Counted from the first letter of the stretch, positions 1 through 8,760 are shown. The stretch: 64,000 nucleotides of DNA from Rhodococcus yunnanensis NBRC 103083 (GCF_001895005.1 NZ_BCXH01000003.1:1-64000), one strand, 5' to 3'. Notes: a model not told the origin generated them from the letters alone. Program-made: numbers and translations.

Positions 1-392
1 CTCAGTCAAGCTGTCGCGGGGCTCATTGTCAAGGACCGAATGCGACCCAGCTCACAAAGAACCGCACCGTCGATCGAAGCTGTTCCACGCCTGGACAAGT
101 CGGGCCTCGTGAGCGCATCCTGATCGAACGCGCGCGTCACCTGAGGACTCTCGCTCGCGAAAGATGCAGCATCGGCAGAGTGGGGCACCTCACAGGTAAG
201 GATATCCATCGATCGGTCGGCCGACCACCTAGGGTCGACGTCAGTCCGTCGGGTGATCCGGGTTCGTGCCGACGTCCCAGGATCGATTCCGCCGGCGCGC
301 CACCGGGCCCTGCTGTCCGGCATCGACCACCGACCGTGGAATCCACGTGGTTCAGCGATATCGGCCATCACCAGGTTGCCGATTCACCCGAA
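1..392. other. left-edge region without a supported gene
   Basis: No reading frame here has a recognisable protein family, a convincing start or a ribosome-binding site. A frame continuous with the next gene extends back to about 180, but its extra 71 residues are Pro/Arg-rich and unlike any nitronate monooxygenase N-terminus, so it is treated as untranslated leader. The promoter of the downstream gene presumably lies in this stretch. No clear operator was seen. Confidence 0.5.
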
Positions 393-1388
393 ATGTTAGG
401 AAAACCCTTGTTCGACAACTCCTTTACCCGGGCATTCGGTATCGAGCATCCTATTGTCTGCGGCGGCATGACCGCCGTCGGGACAGCGGATCTGATCAGT
501 GCGGTGGCCAATGCCGGTGCGTTGGGATTCATCACGGCCCTGACGCAGCCCACCCCTGAGCTCCTTGCGAAGGAGATCGCCCGCTGCCGTGAACTCACCG
601 ACAAGCCGTTCGGTGTCAACCTGACCATCCTGCCGACCATCAACCCGGTTCCGTACGACGAATACCGCGACGCCATCATCGACAGCGGTGTCACCATCGT
701 CGAGACCGCGGGTGGAAACCCCGAGCCACACCTACCGTCGTTCAGAGCGTCGGGCGTCAAAGTGATTCACAAGGCAGTGTCGGTGCGGCATGCAGTCAAG
801 GCGGAGAAGATCGGTGTCGACGCGGTGAGCATCGACGGATTCGAATGCGCCGGGCATCCGGGTAGTGACGACGTTCCAGGATTGGTGCTGATCCCCGCTG
901 CGGCCGCCGTCTTGAAGATTCCCGTCATTGCCAGCGGCGGAATTGCCACCGGATCGGGATTGGTCGCGGCGCTTGCTCTCGGTGCGTCTGCGGTCAACAT
1001 GGGAACGCGGTTCATGGCCACGACGGAAGCGCCGATCCATCCGAACGTCAAGCAGCAGATTGTCGAGAACACCGAGCGCGACACCGTCGTCGTATTCCGA
1101 GAATTCGGCAACACAGCGCGTGTCGCCCGAAACTCCGTCTCCGAGGAGATTGCCGAACTCTCGCGGCGCGAAGGCGCGTCGTTCGCCGACGTCGCGCATC
1201 TTGCCAGTGGTGCGCGTGGTCGTGAAGAGGTGTACGGCAAGGGAGACGTCGAGGGCGGTCTCTGGTGGGCCAGCCAGGCGCAGGGGCTCATCCGCGAGGT
1301 AGCCAGCTGCGACGACGTGGTGCGCGAGATACTCGCCGAAGCGCAGCGCATCATCACCGACGTGCTTCCGCACCAGCTGCACAGCTGA
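393..1388 (+). CDS. nitronate monooxygenase (2-nitropropane dioxygenase family)
   Basis: A 331-residue FMN-dependent TIM-barrel enzyme of the nitronate monooxygenase family, expected to oxidise alkyl nitronates to carbonyl compounds and nitrite in the cytosol. The N-terminus carries the family pattern GGMTAVGTADLISAVANAG. A central FECAGHPGSDD segment matches the catalytic/flavin region. The phosphate-binding stretch GGIATGSGLVAALALGAS is followed by GTRF near residues 185-215. The ATG at 393 (MLGKPLFDNSF) is chosen because homologues begin just before this motif; an open frame continues upstream to 180 without family similarity. The gene is followed by a strong hairpin, so it is probably monocistronic. 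Many members have unknown physiological substrates, so the exact substrate is not assigned. Confidence 0.88.
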   Translation: MLGKPLFDNSFTRAFGIEHPIVCGGMTAVGTADLISAVANAGALGFITALTQPTPELLAKEIARCRELTDKPFGVNLTILPTINPVPYDEYRDAIIDSGVTIVETAGGNPEPHLPSFRASGVKVIHKAVSVRHAVKAEKIGVDAVSIDGFECAGHPGSDDVPGLVLIPAAAAVLKIPVIASGGIATGSGLVAALALGASAVNMGTRFMATTEAPIHPNVKQQIVENTERDTVVVFREFGNTARVARNSVSEEIAELSRREGASFADVAHLASGARGREEVYGKGDVEGGLWWASQAQGLIREVASCDDVVREILAEAQRIITDVLPHQLHS

Positions 1389-1424
1389 CCTCGACCTCGT
1401 CGAGATCGACGAGATGTATTCCTC

Positions 1425-1456
1425 TGCAGGCGACCGACCGTTGTCGGTCGCCTGCA
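1425..1456 (+). terminator. hairpin terminator after nitronate monooxygenase
   Basis: A perfect 14-bp inverted repeat, TGCAGGCGACCGAC at 1425-1438 and its complement at 1443-1456, with a CGTT loop. It begins 37 bases after the stop codon. There is no following T-tract, as is common for actinobacterial terminators. Confidence 0.75.
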
Positions 1457-1723
1457 TCCGGCGTTTCCCGGTATCGGCTCGGGGCGTGGCGGTAGCTGCT
1501 CGGGGCGACGCGGTATCGACCGGTTGCCGAAAAATGGACCACTCGGCGAGCCTGCTGCCGCCACGTGTGGCACGGCGTCATCGCTCGCCACTTTGGGCAT
1601 CTCGCTCAACTGGGTTTCGTATTCGGCCCTCGGACTGAACGATGTGCACATGTCGACGGTAAAGTGGGACGAATTCGTTCCAGAATGCAGGATTCACGGC
1701 ACTTCAGCAGCAGTTTCTTGATG

Positions 1724-1736
1724 CTCACAATGTGAG
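1724..1736. promoter_or_regulatory. operator-like palindrome upstream of alpha/beta hydrolase
   Basis: CTCACA-A-TGTGAG is a perfect 6+1+6 inverted repeat about 186 bases before the hydrolase start. A further half-site CTCACA lies at 1769-1774. The pattern suits a dimeric repressor. No regulator gene is adjacent, so the binding protein is unknown. Confidence 0.4.
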
Positions 1737-1921
1737 ATGGACGGCCGGATCGGCTTGCTGTTGCGTGGCTCACATAGCATGATCGGCAAAGCGAACAGGT
1801 GCGTCGTACCTCACCGAGATGCAAAAGGAGATCGCTGTGCCGACTGAATCGGGCTGATACCCATGAGGCAAATCGACAATTGGGCTCGACCGGATTCGAT
1901 CCCACATTCCCTACGACGATT

Positions 1922-2875
1922 ATGGCTATCCACGTGCATACACAACCGCTCGCAATCGCATCCATCGGAAGTTTCTACGCCGGCGGCAAACGCGTCGAGG
2001 TTTCGGGCAAACCGGTACGGCAGCTCCGACTCTCGCATGATCTCCCACACTACCCGTACGACCCCAACGGGACCTATTCGATCGATCACGCATACGTCAA
2101 CTTCGTGATTCCGGCCGAACCGACCGGCCTTCCTGTCGTTTTCGTGCACGGCGGCGGATTGACGGGCTCGATGTGGGAAACCACTCCCGACGGCAGGCCG
2201 GGCTGGCTCACCGCCTTCCTCCGCGCCGGGCATCCGTGCTACATCGTCGACAATGTCGAGCGAGGGCGCGCCGGGTGGTGCTCACTCGAAGGGCAATGGG
2301 AAGGCGAGCCCGTACTTCGGACGGAAGCCGAGTCCTGGACGACGTACCGCATCGGGACCGCAGAAGGGTATGAGACCCGAACCCCTTATGCCGGTTCGAA
2401 ATTCCCGGTCGAGTATCTGGCGGAGGCGAGTCGCCAAGCGGTACCACGCTGGGTCACCAACAACTTTCGCGCGATTGCTGCATTGGAGGCCGTGATCGAA
2501 CGCGTCGGCCGCAGTGTCGTGATCTCCCACAGCCACGGAGGCGGCATCGCCTCGCACGTGGCGAGGAACCTCCCCGATCTCGTTGCCGCGTCAGTTCTGC
2601 TCGAGCCCAACGGTTTACCCGATGTCGACACCGACGTGGTCCCGGGGCCACAGGTGATCGTCCGTGGTGACTTCATCGACGAAAGCCCCGTGTTCAGTGA
2701 ACTGGCGGAGCGCTGGGACAAGTATCTCCAGAAGTCGCGTGCGGCCCACTGGCCGGTGGAAATGGTCAAGCTGGCGGATGCCGGATTCCGCGGAAGTTCG
2801 CACAACATGATGATGGACTCCAACAGCGACGATATTGCGGAATTCGTGACGAAGTGGATAGAACGCAATTCCTGA
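1922..2875 (+). CDS. alpha/beta hydrolase (esterase-like)
   Basis: A 317-residue alpha/beta-hydrolase-fold protein. The oxyanion-hole region reads VVFVHGGGLTGSMWE. The nucleophile elbow is SHSHGGG, a G-x-S-x-G variant. The C-terminal catalytic His is probably in GSSHNMMMDSN. No signal peptide is obvious from the chosen start, so it is probably cytosolic. The ATG at 1922 is selected because the frame further upstream is Arg-rich and unlike the family. It lies 66 bases before an MFS transporter on the same strand, so the two may serve uptake and hydrolysis of the same compound (inference). The natural substrate cannot be told from sequence. Confidence 0.75.
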   Translation: MAIHVHTQPLAIASIGSFYAGGKRVEVSGKPVRQLRLSHDLPHYPYDPNGTYSIDHAYVNFVIPAEPTGLPVVFVHGGGLTGSMWETTPDGRPGWLTAFLRAGHPCYIVDNVERGRAGWCSLEGQWEGEPVLRTEAESWTTYRIGTAEGYETRTPYAGSKFPVEYLAEASRQAVPRWVTNNFRAIAALEAVIERVGRSVVISHSHGGGIASHVARNLPDLVAASVLLEPNGLPDVDTDVVPGPQVIVRGDFIDESPVFSELAERWDKYLQKSRAAHWPVEMVKLADAGFRGSSHNMMMDSNSDDIAEFVTKWIERNS

Positions 2876-2941
2876 AAAGCCGAAACTCTTCACTGCTGAA
2901 TACATTCGCAGTTCGCTCGCTATGAAAGAAAGATTCTTCGC

Positions 2942-4336
2942 ATGACAGAAGCTAATCCGTCGGGATTCTCGCCTGTGAAAGATCCCGGACGACAAACGTT
3001 CATCGGCGCTCGACTCGAGAGACTTCCGGTTGGCCGCTGGCATCACAAACTGGCGCTGGTGGTCGGACTCGGAGTCTTCTACGAGCTGTTCGAAGTGTTC
3101 ATGGGAGGAGTGCTCGCAGCGGTCCTGACACCGATCTGGGGTTTGAGCACCGTCGAGAAGAGCGTCCTCATCGGTTCGGTGTTTCTGGGAATGTTCGTCG
3201 GCACGAACGTTCTCGGCCGACTCGGCGACCGTTACGGACGACGCCGCATGTTCTTCGTCAACCTGGGCATCTACCTTGCCTTCACCATCCTTGCGGCATT
3301 CTCTCCCAACGTGTGGATCCTGGCTGCCTGCAGATTCCTGGCCGGTACCGGCGCGGGAGCGGAGGCAGCCCTGATCGACGCCTACATCAGCGAGTTCGTG
3401 CCGAAGTGGGTGCGAGGGCGTTACGTGTCATTGACCCTCGTGTTCGGCATGCTCGCGTATCCCCTGGTGGCGCTGCTCGGCGCCCCACTCGCTCGGACCA
3501 CCTTCCTCTGGGACGGTTGGCGCTGGCTTCTGCTCGCAGGTGGCTCCGGTGTACTTCTGATTCTGTGGATGCGTCGCCGTCTGCCCGAGTCGCCACGCTG
3601 GCTCGTATCGCAGGGTCGATACGAGGAAGCAGAACAGGTGTTGTCCGGCATCGAGAACGAGATAGCGCGGAACGAGAAGGTCGAGCTGCCTGCGTACGAG
3701 AGCATCCCGGATGCACCGGGCCGTCGCGACACGGTGTCGTTGAAGACGCTGTGGGAACCAGCGCATCGCATCCGAGTGTTCGTCATCAGTGCACTGTGTG
3801 TCTTCGGCACACTGGGGTACTACGGATTCAGTTCGCTCGCCCCGATCATCCTGCTCTCCAAGGGTTTCGACATCGTTCAATCGCTGACCTTCACGGCAGT
3901 GATCGGAATCGGATATCCACTCGGGGCGCTCGCATCCTTCCTCTTGTCGGATCGGGCGGAGCGAAAGCACCTGCTGGTGTACTCCGGCATCATCCAAGCC
4001 GCACTGGGACTGGTGTTCGGCTTCGTCACACAGTCCTGGGCCATTCTCGCCGTCGGATTCGTTCTCACGTTGTTCGCCAACCTGTTCTTCGCCCTGGCCC
4101 ACATCTATCAGGCGGAGGTGTTCCCGACCTCCATCCGCACCACTGCCATCGGCTTCGGCTACGGACTCGGTCGTCTTGCCGCGGCCATTCTGCCCTTCGT
4201 CGGCCTCGCGATACTCGATGCCTTCGGGGCCGTCGGGCTACTGTCCGGCAGCGCACTGATGTTCACCCTCTGTGTCATCGTGGTCGGACTGCTGGGGCCG
4301 CGAACCACCGGAAAGACATTGGAAGAAGCCGCTTGA
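2942..4336 (+). CDS. MFS transporter (sugar / aromatic-acid porter type)
   Basis: A 464-residue major facilitator with about 12 hydrophobic membrane segments. The inter-helix 2-3 signature is GRLGDRYGRRRMF, and the central cytosolic loop has the RRRLPESPRWLVSQGRYEEAE pattern typical of sugar and aromatic-acid porters. The segment EVFPTSIRTTAIGFGYG near the C-terminal half fits the same subfamily. The start at 2942 is preceded by an AAAGAAAG purine tract. It follows the alpha/beta hydrolase and is closed by a strong hairpin. It is expected to be a proton-coupled importer of an organic acid or related small molecule; the substrate is unknown. Confidence 0.85.
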   Translation: MTEANPSGFSPVKDPGRQTFIGARLERLPVGRWHHKLALVVGLGVFYELFEVFMGGVLAAVLTPIWGLSTVEKSVLIGSVFLGMFVGTNVLGRLGDRYGRRRMFFVNLGIYLAFTILAAFSPNVWILAACRFLAGTGAGAEAALIDAYISEFVPKWVRGRYVSLTLVFGMLAYPLVALLGAPLARTTFLWDGWRWLLLAGGSGVLLILWMRRRLPESPRWLVSQGRYEEAEQVLSGIENEIARNEKVELPAYESIPDAPGRRDTVSLKTLWEPAHRIRVFVISALCVFGTLGYYGFSSLAPIILLSKGFDIVQSLTFTAVIGIGYPLGALASFLLSDRAERKHLLVYSGIIQAALGLVFGFVTQSWAILAVGFVLTLFANLFFALAHIYQAEVFPTSIRTTAIGFGYGLGRLAAAILPFVGLAILDAFGAVGLLSGSALMFTLCVIVVGLLGPRTTGKTLEEAA

Positions 4337-4361
4337 CATCACCGAGCGGGTAAACAGCTGT

Positions 4362-4405
4362 GACGATGACCGGGCGAGTCGAACACGACGCGCCCGGTCA
4401 TCGTC
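4362..4405 (+). terminator. hairpin terminator after MFS transporter
   Basis: A perfect 15-bp inverted repeat, GACGATGACCGGGCG at 4362-4376 and its complement at 4391-4405, with a 14-base loop. It starts 25 bases after the MFS stop codon. Its position suits termination of the hydrolase-MFS unit. Confidence 0.75.
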
Positions 4406-4454
4406 GATCGAGGGCGTCGACGAGGTGCGAAGTAATCGACACTGTCGACGTACG

Positions 4455-4745
4455 TCAGGGTGCGGGTCTGCGGTCGATACGCACGACGCCGGGAAGGCGG
4501 TAGATCCTCTTCCTGAGCAGCTCCACCTGCTGTTCCGTGCCGGTGCAGATGTAGTCGACCAACCAACGGTCCTGCTGCGCCGTGGTTCTCGATTCGAACC
4601 TCGATACCCCGTACTGGGGGAGTTTCACAACGTGCGCGATCTTGACGACGCCCGTGAACCCTCCATCGACGACCACGCGGTGCGCAGAAGTGCTCGTCGA
4701 CACTGCGACCGGACTGGGCATGTGGGGTATCGGCGGAGGCATCAC
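4455..4745 (-). CDS. small hypothetical protein, possible ACT-like fold
   Basis: A small reading frame of about 96 residues on the minus strand between two plus-strand operons. An AAAGGAAG tract lies 8 bases before a GTG at 4745; an ATG at 4742 is an alternative. The C-terminal half (VKLPQYGVSRFESRT, then a hydrophobic LVDYICTG strand, then LLRKRIYRLPGVVRID) resembles one alpha/beta unit of a small ferredoxin- or ACT-like fold. No catalytic motif is visible. It could be a ligand-binding or regulatory protein for neighbouring catabolic genes, but this is only a guess. It could also be a non-coding frame. Confidence 0.45.
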   Translation of the reverse strand: MMPPPIPHMPSPVAVSTSTSAHRVVVDGGFTGVVKIAHVVKLPQYGVSRFESRTTAQQDRWLVDYICTGTEQQVELLRKRIYRLPGVVRIDRRPAP

Positions 4746-5008
4746 GAGCGCCACTTCCTTTCGGTTCGAATCGTGGTGCGGCGCATCGCCGGCCGGTGCT
4801 CACTCACGGCAGTGCCGGGGTGGTTGCTGCGATTGCGCCGAAGGGCGAGCGTGTCTCGACTGACGAGCAGTAGCCATCGATTCCGCGAGTAGGCATCGAA
4901 GATATCAGAAACCGAGACGCACGGAGTATGTGTCTTCGGCGGTGGGTTCTCGGTGAAGATCCGGGAGCGACCGACCGGGCGTTGACTGCCGTCGGTCTCG
5001 TTTCGAAA

Positions 5009-5067
5009 TCCCATAGTGTGGGAGACGCCCTCGTAGAAGTCCGTTTATGTATCCCACTGGATGGGAT
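5009..5067. promoter_or_regulatory. pair of TCCCA-N5-TGGGA operators
   Basis: Two perfect copies of the same palindrome: TCCCA-TAGTG-TGGGA at 5009-5023 and ATCCCA-CTGGA-TGGGAT at 5051-5067. Their centres are 43 bp apart, close to four helical turns, so two dimers would bind on the same face of the DNA. They lie about 400 bp before the CoA-transferase start. The cognate regulator is not encoded nearby. An IclR- or GntR-type protein is a guess. Confidence 0.55.
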
Positions 5068-5173
5068 CGACGTGGATGACCGAGAATTTTTTTCAGCTCG
5101 GTCGACGGGGTAGGTCGGCGCCGCGACGCCGTCGCAGCGTGTCGTTTCGATCAGCTCGGCGCCGATTGCGCGG

Positions 5174-5198
5174 TGCTGATTGAGCACTTCAATCAGCA
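5174..5198. promoter_or_regulatory. perfect 10+5+10 inverted repeat (operator candidate)
   Basis: TGCTGATTGA, a GCACT spacer, then TCAATCAGCA form a perfect 25-bp palindrome. It is a different sequence from the pair at 5009-5067 but has the same N5 spacing. It lies about 270 bp upstream of the CoA-transferase. It could be an operator for a second dimeric regulator, or an attenuator stem in a long leader RNA. Confidence 0.45.
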
Positions 5199-5466
5199 GA
5201 CTCGGCGGCGTCGAGGATTTCGAGATTCGGCGGCCCGCGGTACGGGCTGGATGGGCGTCTCAGGAACTGGGAACGTGATCCCGAAGCGGTTGCGCGAGCA
5301 CGCTTTTCTCTCCTACGCTTTCGTCGAACGTTGTCGGCCGATACGCCGACGCCAGGACGGAGTGGCGAATCACGGTGTGCCCCCGCACTCCGTCGTCAGG
5401 CTGCGGGTCCTTCTGGATTCCACGTATCTGCATTCGAAATCGGTGCCAAGCAAGGAGAACTCGACG

Positions 5467-6684
5467 ATGGAACAGTCACACGAAGGTCCGCTCGCGGGGA
5501 TCAGGGTTCTGGAACTCGGCAGCTTCGTCGCTGCGCCCTTTGCGACCAGAATTTTTGCCGACTTCGGCGCCGATGTCATCAAGATCGAACGGCCCGACAC
5601 CGGTGACGAGCTGCGGGGATGGCGACGGTGGCGCGGAACGACGTCGATGATGTTCAGGACGATCGCACGGAGCAAGCGATCCGTTTCCCTCGATCTTCGA
5701 ACTCCCGAGGGCGCGTCGACCATCCTGGATCTGATTCGCCGGTCCGACGTCGTCATCGAGAATTTTCGGCCGGGAACCCTCGAACGGTGGAATCTGGGGC
5801 CGGACCGGCTTGCCGAAGCCAACCCCGACATCGTCCTGGTCCGCATCTCGGGGTACGGCCAGACCGGTCCGTATCGACACAAGGCCGGATTCGGCGGCGT
5901 TGCAGAGGCTTTCGGAGGTCTGCGACACATCACGGGATATCCGGATCGAGAGTCCGTCCGGGCTGCGGCCCCGATCGGAGACGTTCTGGCAGGACTGCAC
6001 GGCGCGATTTCCGCCCTGGTCATGCTGCTCGCACGATCGCGAGAGGGCAACCACGAACGCCCGACCGTCGCAGACGTCGCACTCTACGAATCGGTGTTCA
6101 TGGCAACGGAATCGCTCGTGCCGGATTACGACGCGTACGGCATCAACCGCGAGCGGACGGCGGGGAACTTGCCCGGAGTAGTGCCGAGTGGGGTCTACCA
6201 GTGCCGCAACGGTTCGGTGATGATCGCCGGAAATTCCAGCAACGCCTTCTCTCGTCTCATGCGCGAAATCGGGCGCAACGATCTTGCCGACGATCCCGCA
6301 CTGATCGATGGGGCGGCACGCTACACACGAGAAGCGGAACTCGACGACGCCATCACGTCCTGGACCATGCAGCGTGACCTCGACGATGTGGTGGCCGAAC
6401 TCGACACCGCTGGTGTGCCGGTGGGTGCAATCCTCAGTGCCGCCGACATCGTCGACAACGAGCAGTTCGCGAGTCGAGGCATGCTCCAGAGCGTCAAGAT
6501 CCGCATCGAGGACGAGTTGGAAGAGGTTCGATTGCCGGGTGTCGTCCCGCAGTTCGACGGCCAGGCGACGTCTATTCGGTGGGCCGGACCCGAACTCGGT
6601 GAGCACACCGAAGAGGTTCTGGCCGGCCTGCTCGACTACGACATGGAACAGATCAGCCAGTACCGCGGTAAGAACGTGATCTGA
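5467..6684 (+). CDS. CaiB/BaiF family III CoA-transferase
   Basis: A 405-residue family III CoA-transferase, moving CoA between an acyl-CoA donor and a carboxylic acid. Family motifs are visible: GIRVLELGSFVAAPFATRIFADFGADVIKIERP at the N-terminus (given here as a region, residues ~10-42), LDLRTPEG, then VVIENFRPGTLERW and GYGQTGPY. The catalytic Asp is expected in VADVALYESVF. The ATG at 5467 follows an AGGAGA ribosome-binding site. It heads an operon with an HMG-CoA-lyase-like gene and E1/E2 genes of a 2-oxoacid dehydrogenase, implying activation of an organic acid whose CoA ester is then cleaved (inference). The acid is unidentified. Confidence 0.85.
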   Translation: MEQSHEGPLAGIRVLELGSFVAAPFATRIFADFGADVIKIERPDTGDELRGWRRWRGTTSMMFRTIARSKRSVSLDLRTPEGASTILDLIRRSDVVIENFRPGTLERWNLGPDRLAEANPDIVLVRISGYGQTGPYRHKAGFGGVAEAFGGLRHITGYPDRESVRAAAPIGDVLAGLHGAISALVMLLARSREGNHERPTVADVALYESVFMATESLVPDYDAYGINRERTAGNLPGVVPSGVYQCRNGSVMIAGNSSNAFSRLMREIGRNDLADDPALIDGAARYTREAELDDAITSWTMQRDLDDVVAELDTAGVPVGAILSAADIVDNEQFASRGMLQSVKIRIEDELEEVRLPGVVPQFDGQATSIRWAGPELGEHTEEVLAGLLDYDMEQISQYRGKNVI

Positions 6685-6735
6685 CGTCTCCGCACGCACT
6701 CGGATCAACCGAACAATCTCGATCGAGGGAACCCA

Positions 6736-7611
6736 ATGAGCACTAGCAGCGTGGTAATCACCGACGTCGTTCTCCGCGACGGCCTCCAGGACGAGGATGT
6801 CATCGTCGCGACAGCGGACAAGGTCGCAATCGCCGAGTCCCTGATGGCAGCAGGCGTCACCAACATCGAGGCAGTCTCGTTCGTCTCACCGCTTCGTGTT
6901 CCGCAGATGGCGGACGCAGACGAACTGATGCAGGCACTGTCCGAGCGTCGAAACGATCGAGTCCGGTTCAGCGTACTTGCGTTGAACGGCAAAGGCGTCG
7001 AGCGTGCCGCAGCATCAGGTGCGGACCTGATCGAGATCGCCGCATCGGCCAGCCCGAGCCACAGTCGCGCAAATGCGGGCAAGACATCCGAGCGGGCCTT
7101 GGCAGACCTGGCCGATGCACTCGTCGAATGGCCGGAGCGCACGTTCATCGGTGCGGTGTCGACCGCGTTCGTATGTCCCTTCGACGGCGTGATCTCCTCC
7201 GCCCGTCTGGTGGAGGTGGTGAAGTCGCTTGCCGCCATGGGTGTCGAGCGAATCGGATTGGCGGACACGCTCGGAACTGCGACGACCGATCATGTGCTGC
7301 GGTCGGTCGACGCCGTTCGGGACGCGGTCCCGGAGGTCGAACTCGGACTACATCTTCACAACGCCGATGGGCAAGCGCTTCAGACTGCTCTGGCGGCCGC
7401 GACGGAGCTCGAGATCGTGCACTTCGACAGCGCGATCGGCGGATACGGGGGATGCCCCTTTGCTCCCGGTGCGCACGGAAACGTCGCAACAGAGGAACTC
7501 GTCGCGCACTTCCACAGCAATGGCATCGACACCGGAATCGACGAACGAGCACTGGCAGTTGCGGTCCGGACGGTGCAGTCGACCATTGCCCGTTCCCCGG
7601 CACACACGTGA
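6736..7611 (+). CDS. hydroxymethylglutaryl-CoA lyase-like enzyme
   Basis: A 291-residue HMGL-type TIM-barrel lyase. It shows the N-terminal DVVLRDGLQDED catalytic motif, SFVSPLRVPQMADADEL, the metal-binding pair in LHLHNADGQ, and the C-terminal cysteine loop GCPFAPGAHGNVATEEL. These mark metal-dependent cleavage of 3-hydroxy-acyl-CoAs such as 3-hydroxy-3-methylglutaryl-CoA into a 2-carbon or acetyl product. The start is preceded by GAGGGA. It sits between the CoA-transferase and E1alpha in the same operon. It could act on HMG-CoA or on another 3-hydroxy diacyl-CoA such as a citramalyl or longer homologue; sequence alone does not decide. Confidence 0.8.
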   Translation: MSTSSVVITDVVLRDGLQDEDVIVATADKVAIAESLMAAGVTNIEAVSFVSPLRVPQMADADELMQALSERRNDRVRFSVLALNGKGVERAAASGADLIEIAASASPSHSRANAGKTSERALADLADALVEWPERTFIGAVSTAFVCPFDGVISSARLVEVVKSLAAMGVERIGLADTLGTATTDHVLRSVDAVRDAVPEVELGLHLHNADGQALQTALAAATELEIVHFDSAIGGYGGCPFAPGAHGNVATEELVAHFHSNGIDTGIDERALAVAVRTVQSTIARSPAHT

Positions 7612-7640
7612 ATACTCGCCTACCGGCTGGAGGAAAACCA

Positions 7641-8759
7641 ATGACCTACGATCCCAGGCAGCGCGATCGCGCCGACCTCGAATTCGGTTTCACCCCGACA
7701 CATTCGGCCATGACTCAGTTCGTCACCCCGGATGGCGTCATGACGGACGCAGGGCTGCGGCACGGGCTCGACATCGACCTGGCGCGGACACTGTACCGAG
7801 ATATGGCCAGAGCCAGGCGCGTCGACCAGGAGGCATTCTCGCTTCAGCGGCAGGGTGAGCTGGGTCTGTGGTTGCAGTCGTGGGGACAGGAAGCAGCCCA
7901 GGTCGGGTCCATTCACGCACTGGCCGAGGACGATTACGTCTTTCCGTCGTACCGAGAGCACGCAGCCGCACTGGCACGGGGCATCGAGCCGGCGGAACTG
8001 CTCACTCAGTGGCGCGGTGCAACGCACGCCGGCTGGGATCCGGAGAAGTACAAGTTCCACTATTACGCGCTGGTTCTCGGTACCCAGACGCTGCACGCCA
8101 CCGGATACGCGATGGGATGTCGTCTCGACGGCGGTGATTCCGTTGTTGCAACGTACTTCGGTGATGGTGCCGCCAGCCAGGGAGACGTCAGCGAGGCCTT
8201 CAACTGGGCCGCCGCACGGAGTCTGCCGGTGCTGTTCATCTGCCAGAACAATCAGTGGGCGATATCGACTCCAACGGACCTGCAGTACTCGGCCCCGATT
8301 CACCAGCGAGCCGCGGGATTCGGGTTGCGCAGTTTCCACGTCGACGGCAACGATGCGCTCGCAGTGCACGAGGTGACGAGGACGGCCGCCGAGCTGGTGC
8401 GGAAGGGCCACGGCCCGGCACTGGTGGAAGCGGTGACGTTCAGAATGGCCGGACACTCCACCTCAGACGACCCGAACCGCTACCGCGACGCCGCCGAGTT
8501 CGACGCCTGGGAAACACGAGATCCGCTGCGCCGCCTACGCCTGGTTCTGGAGAAGAACGGAACCACCGCGCAGTACTTTCACGATCTGGACGCCGAATTG
8601 GACGAGTTGGCGGTCGAAGTGCGTGCTGCGTGCCGAGCCATCACGGCTCCGGATCTGGACAGTGTGTTCGAGAACGCCTACGCGGACCCTCACCCCGGCG
8701 TGATCGCCGAAAGAGCCTCACGCAGAACCTATCTCGACGCCATGAAAGCCGGTGTGTGA
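7641..8759 (+). CDS. branched-chain 2-oxoacid dehydrogenase E1 alpha subunit (cluster 1)
   Basis: A 372-residue thiamine-diphosphate-binding E1 alpha chain. The ThDP/Mg motif is GDGAASQGDVSEAFNWAA followed by FICQNNQWAIST. The phosphorylation-loop-like region TFRMAGHSTSDDPNRYR is also present. The ATG at 7641 follows a GGAGGA ribosome-binding site; frames open further upstream overlap the HMGL gene and are not used. It pairs with the E1beta gene one base downstream. It should decarboxylate a 2-oxoacid and pass the acyl group to the E2 lipoyl arm. A paralogue is encoded at 41624-42718. Confidence 0.9.
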   Translation: MTYDPRQRDRADLEFGFTPTHSAMTQFVTPDGVMTDAGLRHGLDIDLARTLYRDMARARRVDQEAFSLQRQGELGLWLQSWGQEAAQVGSIHALAEDDYVFPSYREHAAALARGIEPAELLTQWRGATHAGWDPEKYKFHYYALVLGTQTLHATGYAMGCRLDGGDSVVATYFGDGAASQGDVSEAFNWAAARSLPVLFICQNNQWAISTPTDLQYSAPIHQRAAGFGLRSFHVDGNDALAVHEVTRTAAELVRKGHGPALVEAVTFRMAGHSTSDDPNRYRDAAEFDAWETRDPLRRLRLVLEKNGTTAQYFHDLDAELDELAVEVRAACRAITAPDLDSVFENAYADPHPGVIAERASRRTYLDAMKAGV

Positions 8760-8760
8760 C

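Larger units (their letters stand above)
1389..1921. other. intergenic region of 533 bp with terminator and operator-like palindromes
   Basis: No gene is supported here. The stretch holds the terminator hairpin at 1425-1456, a short inverted repeat GCCAC-GT-GTGGC at 1560-1571, a 10-base direct repeat GCTCGGGGCG around 1478-1510, and the CTCACA/TGTGAG palindrome at 1724-1736. It presumably contains the promoter of the alpha/beta hydrolase gene. An in-frame extension of that gene back to 1799 exists but looks non-coding. Confidence 0.5.
4746..5466. other. 721-bp leader/intergenic region rich in inverted repeats
   Basis: No protein-coding frame here looks real. The stretch instead contains the two TCCCA-N5-TGGGA palindromes (5009-5067), a GACCGAG/CTCGGTC hairpin at 5078-5103 with seven consecutive T in its loop, and a perfect 10+5+10 inverted repeat at 5174-5198. 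The CoA-transferase ribosome-binding site AGGAGA is at the right end. It is probably the control region of the CoA-transferase/2-oxoacid dehydrogenase operon. Confidence 0.6.

Noticed and set aside
4585..4612. GGTTC...GAACC stretch resembling a tRNA T-arm
   Set aside because: No acceptor, D or anticodon arm can be built around it, and it lies inside a candidate small gene.
4804..5187. 127-residue minus-strand frame in the CoA-transferase leader
   Set aside because: No ribosome-binding site, no family similarity, and it spans the operator palindromes; treated as non-coding.
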